Shown piece after piece: positions 45,285 through 64,000 of a stretch of DNA of 64,000 nucleotides. Under the pieces are notes generated by a model that was not told where the DNA came from, did no database searches, and saw nothing but the letters and a program-made list of their open reading frames with translations. Both the position numbers and the translations under genes were made by a program. Positions within the stretch are counted from its first letter, which is position 1. Each line of letters starts with the position of its first letter. Origin of the DNA: Alviniconcha marisindica (lineage: Eukaryota; Mollusca; Gastropoda; Provannidae); contig JABMCL010001464.1 in assembly GCA_018857735.1 (NCBI GenBank), positions 2,163,501-2,227,500 on the forward strand, written 5' to 3'.

Positions 45285-45530
45285 CTTTTTCATTATGTAT
45301 AGCTTGTGTGTTATTTCTCTTGGGCATTCTGGAATGGATTTAACTTTGTAGCAGTACTTCTGACTGCTGAACCACTGGGTCTGGTAGCTGAGGGGTGAAG
45401 CCTCAACTTTTTCATTATGTATAGCTTGTGTGTTATTTCTCTTGGGCGTTCTGGAATGGATTTAACTTTGTAGCAGTACTTCTGACTGCTAAACCACTGG
45501 GTCTGGTAGCTGTGGGCTGAAGCCTGAACC
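45285..45530. repeat. ~123-bp tandem duplication
   Basis: TTTTTCATTATGTATAGCTT, GTTCTGGAATGGATTTAACT and ACCACTGGGTCTGGTAGCTG each occur twice (first copy ~45285-45407, second ~45408-45530). Possibly within the RRM-gene 3'UTR. Confidence 0.9.
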
Positions 45531-46144
45531 TTTTCGAGCCACTAAACCTCAGCTGCATTGTCTATTTCACTGATGGTCTTAGCATACTTAGAGGTCTTAG
45601 CATCCTCTGAGCAATGGTCTTTTGTCATGCATGGAGTTGTTACTCTTATTCACACCTACAAGGACGCATTACTTGTGGGCAAAGGGTGTGTGCTTTTCCT
45701 TCCAGATTTGTGGTTTTTGAATTTGAGCACTGTCTAGTGATGCTCCGCCACCATCAGGGAAATGGCAGTAGAGCTCATATCTCCACTTCTCTTGATGTTT
45801 ATGGTATAGCTAGTCACAGGTAGTGATGCCAGACTACAAAACAACAGCAAGGCAGCATGTTTGTTTTGCAGACTAGAAGTCTGTGTGTTTTGGTGCCACT
45901 GCCACGGTCATAGTTCTCACTACCATTGGTAGTAATAGTGGTTTAGTTCTTTCCCCATCTCTGTCGTAGTTCTCACTACCATTGGTAGTAATAGTGGTTT
46001 AGTTCTTTCCCCATCTCTCTTCTGAAGAAGTAGGATTCACTCACTACCAAGTCTTCCTTGGTGTGTAGCTGTATATCAGTGAGATATGATCAGTACAGCA
46101 AGGCTTATATTTTGACCCCATAAAATATTATGCGAGTTATTATA

Positions 46145-46470
46145 GTAAGTAAGTAAGTAAACATGGTGCTTAATGTCCACAGAAACCATAAGGTTTATTA
46201 GGGACGGGGAGAAGGGGGTGTGGAGGTGGGGGGGGGGGGAGGAGAGAGAGATAATATACCTATCACTACACTGTCGCCACCAGAATGATTTATTCATTAA
46301 GGTGGGCAGCGATGAGAGCCATTTTAATGTTTCATAATTGTGAGGGACAGAGTCACAAGACAGTGTCCACAGACCACAACTTTTGAAGAGAAATGAGAGC
46401 CGAAGCAGATTCAAACTGAGGTCCCTCCGCTTACCAGCCTAACGCCTTACCGCTAGGCCAAACCTGCTCA
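46145..46470 (-). mobile_element. SINE-2, near full length
   Basis: Minus-strand tRNA-like head GAGCAGGTTTGGCCTAGCGG, body with GGCTCTCATCGCTGCCCACC, and 3' end GTTTCTGTGGACATTAAGCA with a (TTAC)n tail at 46145-46157. It lies immediately 3' (in element sense) of a SINE-1 copy. Confidence 0.92.
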
Positions 46471-46480
46471 CGAGTTATTA

Positions 46481-46823
46481 TATTGATTGATTGCTTTTAT
46501 ATAGCGCTATTCTTTGCTCTCAAGCAGACTCACTGTGTTCATGTTGCACGTGGTTCTGAATGAGTGACTGCATCGTTTTTGTGTTGTGCTTTTTTAAATA
46601 TAAACCAAAGTGGTGGGCCAGCTCCATTTGGTTGTTTCATGGCTGGTGCCACGTGAAACTGCTGCTGTCTTGTAGTACGGGGGTGGAACGGATACCAAAA
46701 TAAGAGTCAGCACAGAAAGTTGCCCCTCGGGAAGAAAATTCTCCCGCCACTCCTGCAGGGATTCAAACCTGCGACCTTTCAGTCACGAGTCCGGCACTCT
46801 AACCGCTGAGCTATCCCCGACCC
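46481..46823 (-). mobile_element. SINE-1 with internal deletion
   Basis: The minus-strand head GGGGATAGCTCAGCGGTTAG and the body start are present, then ~150 bp are missing between GGTATCCGTTCCACCCCCGT and the GCAGTTTCACGTGGCACCAG region. It ends GCGCTATATAAAAGCAATCA. It is contiguous with SINE-2 at 46145-46470 in the order SINE-1 then SINE-2. Confidence 0.9.
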
Positions 46824-47215
46824 TTGCAGAAGGGATGGTTGAGCTTTTTCCCCTTTTGGTTTTTGGAGCAGCCCACTGTTTACGAGAACAGAAAGGCTTT
46901 TTGTTTCAGGGTATTAAAAATATCTGGTCATATATGGGTTTTTTTCCTTTTTTTTCTGCTTTCTTTGCAGACTTTGCATAATGATAACCTCCATTCAGCC
47001 TTTCGCTTTCGTAATAATCTTAAATCAACAGTCCTGAAAAGGTAGCACTGTATATTGGATTTTCCTGACAAGTTCTTTAAGGGGAGACTGGCCAGTCAAA
47101 TTTGGTCCCAAAATGTTCCAGAACATGTTTTTGTTCTTTTCCAGATTTTGGTTCCTAAACATGTCTACTTTTCATCTAAGCCAGTATTTTTATGATATAT
47201 GTTTGATTTGTATGC

Positions 47216-47221
47216 AAATAA
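47216..47221 (+). terminator. Candidate poly(A) signal AATAAA
   Basis: TATGCAAATAAAGACATTAT is followed by a T/G-rich stretch (GTGTGTTTGTTTTTGTCC). It could end a long RRM-gene 3'UTR (~2.5 kb) or belong to a mobile element. I saw no earlier convincing AATAAA after 44730. Confidence 0.35.
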
Positions 47222-47662
47222 AGACATTATCTGAACCTTAGTGTGTTTGTTTTTGTCCTGTGGCCGATCATTTCGCTGAAAAACACTCCACTTCATCCCT
47301 TGGTTACGGGGATTTTCTACCCAAAACTCAGCACATGTCGCCGATCAAAATGTTCAGTAGCTTCTGACCTTCAAAGTGACGTCATGACCCAGTGGAAACT
47401 TGTAAAGGCGGGAAGGGTATTCCAACGGAAACTTCCAAATTTGGATTGAGTCGTTTCTCATTGGTCGGATTTCAAAGAGTGACCTCATTTTATAGTCATC
47501 AGTGCTGCTGCGCATGCGTAGTTCGCAAATGAGAGCTCACGGACATTCCCGAACAAGCCACTTCCTGTCGAACTAGCCACTTCCTGTTTGTTGCAGACGA
47601 CAAATCGAACACACGTTTTTGCGAATCTCTTGAGCTACAAAACTGATTTCTGCGTGATAATT

Positions 47663-48274
47663 ATGCCTTCAAAGAAGCGTAAAACTATTTCTGAAGCAAA
47701 CATTGGTAAATCCACCAGGAAAAGGAAGCAGCATATGCAAGAACTGGCCGATAAAAGAACGAAGGCTAAGGAAAGTAGTTCGGCAACTGGCGAAGCGGTC
47801 GAGCATTTTGCTACAGCTGATGGACCTGCACATTCTAGTGCTTCGTTGATGGTTTCCAATGACTCTCGTCAAGAGAATGATCATCGGCAGTCAACATCGT
47901 CGAAGAAACTGCATAAATTTCAGGAGAACACAAAAGTTGACCACACTGATTCAACTGTTTGGACTTCTCTTGAAATCGGTCAACTGAACCGGCTTCTGTG
48001 TGACATCGCTTGCCCAGAGTGTGGTTCCAGTTTGAGTGTTTCACTGGGAACCCATCTTGGACTTGCCAGAGAAATGACACTGAAGTGTAGTGACTGTGAC
48101 TACAAACAACAACAGTTCACTTCTCCACGACTTAGAAAGGCTGAGAGGCAGAATGATGGGTTTGAAGTGAACAGTCGTGGAATTCTTTTTACACATGAAA
48201 TTGGTTTGGGTTATGCCAGTCTGAACAAACTTTGTGCTGTGTATGGTATGCCCAATATGTGCATTTGGATGTAA
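47663..48274 (+). pseudogene. Truncated Mutator-like (MULE) transposase ORF
   Basis: The ATG at 47663 (AATTATGCCTTCAAAG) opens MPSKKRKTISEANIGKSTRK, then a spacer, then a zinc-ribbon-like C-PECGSS...LKCSDC pair and FEVNSRGILFTHEIGLGYAS followed by LNKLCAVYGMP before a stop. From memory, the zinc ribbon plus F-x-V-N-x-R-x-x-x-x-x-x-E-I-G-x-G-x-x-x-L motif opens the Mutator-like transposase domain in many invertebrates. Only the first ~200 residues are present; the DDE core and C-terminus are absent. It could alternatively be a first exon with the rest lost. Confidence 0.65.
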
Positions 48275-48724
48275 ACCTGTTCACATACTCGTAGTGCTGT
48301 ACAAAACAAATATAAAATGGAATTAAGTCACAGAAAGTAAATAGACAACACCACCCACACGCAGACCAAAACAAAAACAACAACATTGTGTTTGTGTATT
48401 TTGAAGGCTGTTTGAGCTAGATCTTTGAAACTGTCATAGTTCTGTGTTTGGCATTGGGTTCAGTCCCTTTGCCTAATTTGAAGAACAAAGCGGAGGTGGG
48501 GGAAAGGTAATGTCCCTTGAATGCGAGGTGTATGAGGATTATTTTGCTGTTCTTGATCTTTGCTATTCTTTGGAATCTTTTTAAATCCGCTGTGTCAACT
48601 TGTTCTCTGCTTGTTTTGATTGATTGGATCTAAAAGTAAGTGTTGGACATTTGAAATTTTTCATGATTCACAGAAAGAGCGTTTTATTTTTGGTTGTTTA
48701 AATAAATGTTTCTTTATCACAGAA

Positions 48725-48857
48725 ATAGTTTGGTGTGTGGGTGTGTGAGCGAGTGCATGTGTTTGTGAGAGTGTGTCTGTGTGCATGTGTGTGCGTGCAT
48801 GTGAGTGTGTGTGTGTGTGTGTGTATGTGTGCGCACGTGCATGTGTTTGTGAGAGTG

Positions 48858-48889
<32 letters not shown>

Positions 48890-48895
48890 AGACTT
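48725..48895. repeat. GT-rich microsatellite
   Basis: GTGTGT/GTGCATGTGTTTGTGAGA repeats in two similar halves. Confidence 0.9.
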
Positions 48896-49109
48896 GTCTG
48901 AAGGTGTTGATACTTCTGACTCGTCTGCTTGAAAGTGTGGGCTTTCCAATGACACGGTTAACTCCCTTAAACCTTTTCATTGTCAGTTAATACAGTGATA
49001 ATTAACAGACAAGAGTCTGTGTAGCCACCACAGCAAAAATGTTTTCATGAAAAAATCCAGTGTCTGTGCTGCTGGCTAGCTGCCTACCGTCACCGAGCAT
49101 CTTTTTTAC

Positions 49110-49335
49110 ACACACACACACACTCACACACACACACTCGTAGACACATATACACTCGCAGACACACACTCACACACACTCGCAGACACACACACACGCA
49201 CGCATACACGCACAAACACTCACCCACTCACTCACAGACATACACACACACACACACACACACACACTCCCTCACTCACAGACACACACACACACACACA
49301 CGAACGCACACACACGCACGAAAGCACGTATGCAT
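49110..49335. repeat. CA-rich microsatellite
   Basis: (CA)n with CTCGCAGACACACACTCACA interruptions. With 48725-48895 it forms a complementary GT/CA pair about 220 bp apart. Confidence 0.9.
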
Positions 49336-49784
49336 TCACAGACGAGGAAACTGGATACTGGTTATAGTGGGGGTAGAAGTACCGAGGAAAGAAGAAAGTT
49401 TTTTTAAAACTTTGTTTTGAATTAAAGACCTAAGGGCTTAGCAGTGCCTGAGATCAAGAAGGAGGGAATTCCCAGTGTAAGGTCCAAAGGAGTGAAAGCC
49501 ATTCGTCTTGCGTTGGCGTTGTGTGAGAGCTGGTGCGTGATTTCCTGCCATCGATTACGTTTCTCTCTAGCTTTGCGGAATGAGTACCCTCGTCGTTCTA
49601 GGGTAATTAACTCACTTCTCCTTTATTGTTAAAACAGTCAACAGCGTTTCCCGAGGGTTCACATGCACTTTCGATCTTATTTGCGCGTGTCAGCAAAGAG
49701 ACCAACGGAGATGAATGCCTGTGCTGCGGGGACTTCGTTTTTATTTAGGCTGACACGTACTTTGAACTGATAGAGGCTATCTAG

Positions 49785-49915
49785 CAATGCTTTTTTTTTT
49801 TTTTTTTTCTTTCTTTCTTTCTTTTTTCTTCTTCTGTTTTTTTTTTCTTTTCTTTTTTTCTTTTTCTTTTTTTCTTCTTCTTTTTTTTCTTCTCCCCTTT
49901 TCTTTTCTTTTTGTT
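49785..49915. repeat. T-rich pyrimidine tract
   Basis: Long T/C run (TTTCTTTCTTTC, TTCTTC) upstream of the astacin gene. Confidence 0.9.
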
Positions 49916-50619
49916 AACATCCACCAATACTGTCAAAAAGAACTCGATACACATGCGGGAATCAGACTTTTAAGGAGAAAACTTAAAGGGGGTAGGGGGG
50001 GAAGGGGGGGGGGGGAGAGAGAGAGAGAGAAGAAGAGTGTTCAAGACCTGGTCAAACAAATGCCAAATGGAATAGCCTTAAAGGAGATCCGAAGCATGAC
50101 GACATCGATAGTAGTGGAATAATATATATAGATATATGTGTGGAAAACAGTGCATACCAACAACAGTTTTACACTCGATTTCTCGTCCCGTTTGTCAAAA
50201 TAACACGGCTTCGAGTGCGGCCATTTTGTGCCCATCAGTCAGTATCTGCGACGTCATGAACACTGCAAAATTATATCAAATTCATCACGAGCCAACCCTT
50301 TGTGCTCTTGGTTAGTAAAAAGCGAACCAGCCTTGCATGGCAGCGCCCCGAGAAGCTACCCGACACACCAAAGCAACTTTAAAATCTTAGCCGTGTGTAT
50401 GGTTAAAAAGTCTGCGTGGGCAATTAAAACATTTTTGATCCATATGCTCAGAGATAAGGCTGAACTGTTGCCGAAGTACCATTTAAAAACGCCAGCAAAC
50501 ACAGACGAATCGGATTTTCTGTCTTGGGGTAAAGAAGTCAGGATCTGAGGGTGAACCAGTTACAGAACTCTTGGTCTGTCTTTTGCTGCGTGACTCTGGT
50601 GGTGTACAACAAGGTGATC

Positions 50620-62665
<12,046 letters not shown>

Positions 62666-62959
62666 GTGAGTCGTGGAGATTTTGTCCAGCGTTGCAACCG
62701 TTGCTTATACGTCCCTAACGTTCTTGGGTTCTTTGCTCTTTGTTCTTTGTGTACTTCGGCATACGTAGAACGGGTTCGGAAGCTGTACTGTTGGTGAGTC
62801 GTGGAGCTTTCGTCGAGCGTTGTAACCGTTGCTTATACTTTCCTAACGTTCTTGGGCTGTACCTCTGTGTACTTCAGCATACGTAGAACGGATTCAGAAG
62901 CTGTACCGTTCGGTGAGTCGTGTAGACTTTGTCGAGCGTTGTAACCTTTGCTTACTCAC

Positions 62960-63505
62960 TTCCACACTCCGAGCATCGCTTTCCGGCACCTTTCTCCAAA
63001 CTCTGCCAGATTTAGTTACGCCACTGAAGGGGCACTCTTTATCTCCGCGCAGCTGTCCACCGACGCGGTCAGCGCCCTCCGAAAGGTTCGGGTACTGATA
63101 AGACTGTGGAAGCAACCTAGCGCCAAGCCCGCACGTAAACATGAGACGCATCCACCCCGGGTAAAACAAAAAAGTGTTCTGTCTCGATTCAAACGATTGT
63201 GGTTTTATTTGTGCTGGTGTAAACTTTGTTGGCGGCTATAAATGACACGTATCCACCCCGGGTAAAACAAAAAAGTGTTCTGTCTCGATTCAAACGATTG
63301 TGGTTTTATTTGTGCTGGTGTAAAAAAAAAATGGCGGCTATAAATGACACACCTTTTTATTTATTTATTTGAGTTGTTTGTAACAAACGTACAACTGTTT
63401 GAGCACCAACGAAAAACTGCTCGTTAGCTGACAGTTTTCAGGAACCTATGATGTAACTAAATACGGCAGTGGTTGAAGAAAGTATGTCGTAAACCAGAGC
63501 TTGGA
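62960..63505 (+). mobile_element. MITE-A copy with internal ~110-bp tandem duplication
   Basis: It starts CACACTCCGAGCATCGCTTT (with CCGGCACC next) and ends GCTTGGAGTTTGACTCAG. CACCCCGGGTAAAACAAAAA, GTGTTCTGTCTCGATTCAAA and GTGGTTTTATTTGTGCTGGT occur twice (about 63152-63220 and 63254-63325). Confidence 0.8.
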
Positions 63506-63724
63506 GTTTGACTCAGTTACTGTCTCAGCGTTCTTGTGTTGTACCTTTGTGTACTTCAGCGTACGTGGAACGGGTTCAGGAGCTGTGCGGGTATACTGTT
63601 GGTAATTATGTCGCCTCTTCCGGGCAGAGATTGCAGTTGCTATGAGATTTTATAAACATTGTTGTTTTTGTTTTTATGCCATGACTGTGCAGCTTTGCCA
63701 TGACTGTGCTGCTGTCGATTCCGT

Positions 63725-64000
63725 GCCCGCCTGCTTGCTTGCCTGTCTGTCTCTGATTCCGTCACTCCGTGTCTGCCTGCCTGTCTGTCTGTTTCTGATT
63801 GTGTCACTCCGTGTCTGCCTGCCTGTCTGTCTGTCTCTGATTGTGTCACTCCGTGTCTGCCTGCCTGCCTGTCTGTCTCTGATTGTGTCACTCCGTGTCT
63901 GCCTGCCTGCCTGTCTATCTCTGATTGTGTCATTCCGTGTCTGCCTGCCTGTCTGTCTCTGATTGTGTCACTCCGTGTCTGCCTGTCTGTCTCTGATTGT
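63725..64000. repeat. ~36-bp minisatellite reaching the right edge
   Basis: The unit is CTCTGATTGTGTCACTCCGT then GTCTGCCTGCCTGTCTGT, varying in the number of CTGC/CTGT tetramers. Confidence 0.95.

Overview
The window is eukaryotic nuclear DNA. Small exons (14-961 nt) with GT-AG borders sit in large introns full of microsatellites, minisatellites, tRNA-derived SINEs and cut-and-paste transposon debris. The protein types, the (CA)n-rich AT-leaning introns and the SINE style suggest a mollusc, probably a marine gastropod. That placement is inference; nothing here identifies a species.

Three spliced genes can be assembled from reading-frame and intron-phase agreement. (1) Minus strand, about 14710 down to 887 and running off the left edge: a gene of at least 13 exons, open for about 699 codons, whose family I do not recognise. 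Its second half is basic and low in complexity, and one exon can be read past its donor to a stop at 4491-4493. (2) Plus strand, 18946-44730: an 11-exon coding region of 1020 codons for a nuclear RNA-binding protein. It has an SR/RD-rich acidic N-terminus, an AT-hook/NLS-like basic stretch, an RRM split over two exons, RGG boxes, a coiled coil and an R/Y/E-rich tail. All intron phases agree. (3) Plus strand, 50620 to beyond 62665: a secreted astacin-family zinc metalloprotease with signal peptide, zinc-binding helix and Met-turn. One short exon is missing or hidden inside a ~950-bp GT tract.

Between and inside these genes lie: a hAT-like element with 15-bp terminal inverted repeats and a duplicated 5' end (22329-23932); a truncated Mutator-like transposase ORF (47663-48274); a LINE reverse-transcriptase tail (58701-58826); nested fold-back/MITE elements (52740-53450, 59586-60680, 62960-63505); and at least three short interspersed families. 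SINE-1 and SINE-2 are tRNA-derived. They lie next to each other in the same order at three loci.

The most unusual pattern is that four minisatellites start exactly at, or duplicate, the 3' end of a coding exon, so that the 5' splice site itself is repeated in tandem (after exons ending at 2815, 38648, 40478 and 62665). A second pattern is the alternation of very long (AC)n and (GT)n tracts in successive astacin introns, which could fold the pre-mRNA around exons. I see no rRNA, CRISPR, operon or other prokaryotic feature, and no functional tRNA gene apart from the SINE heads.
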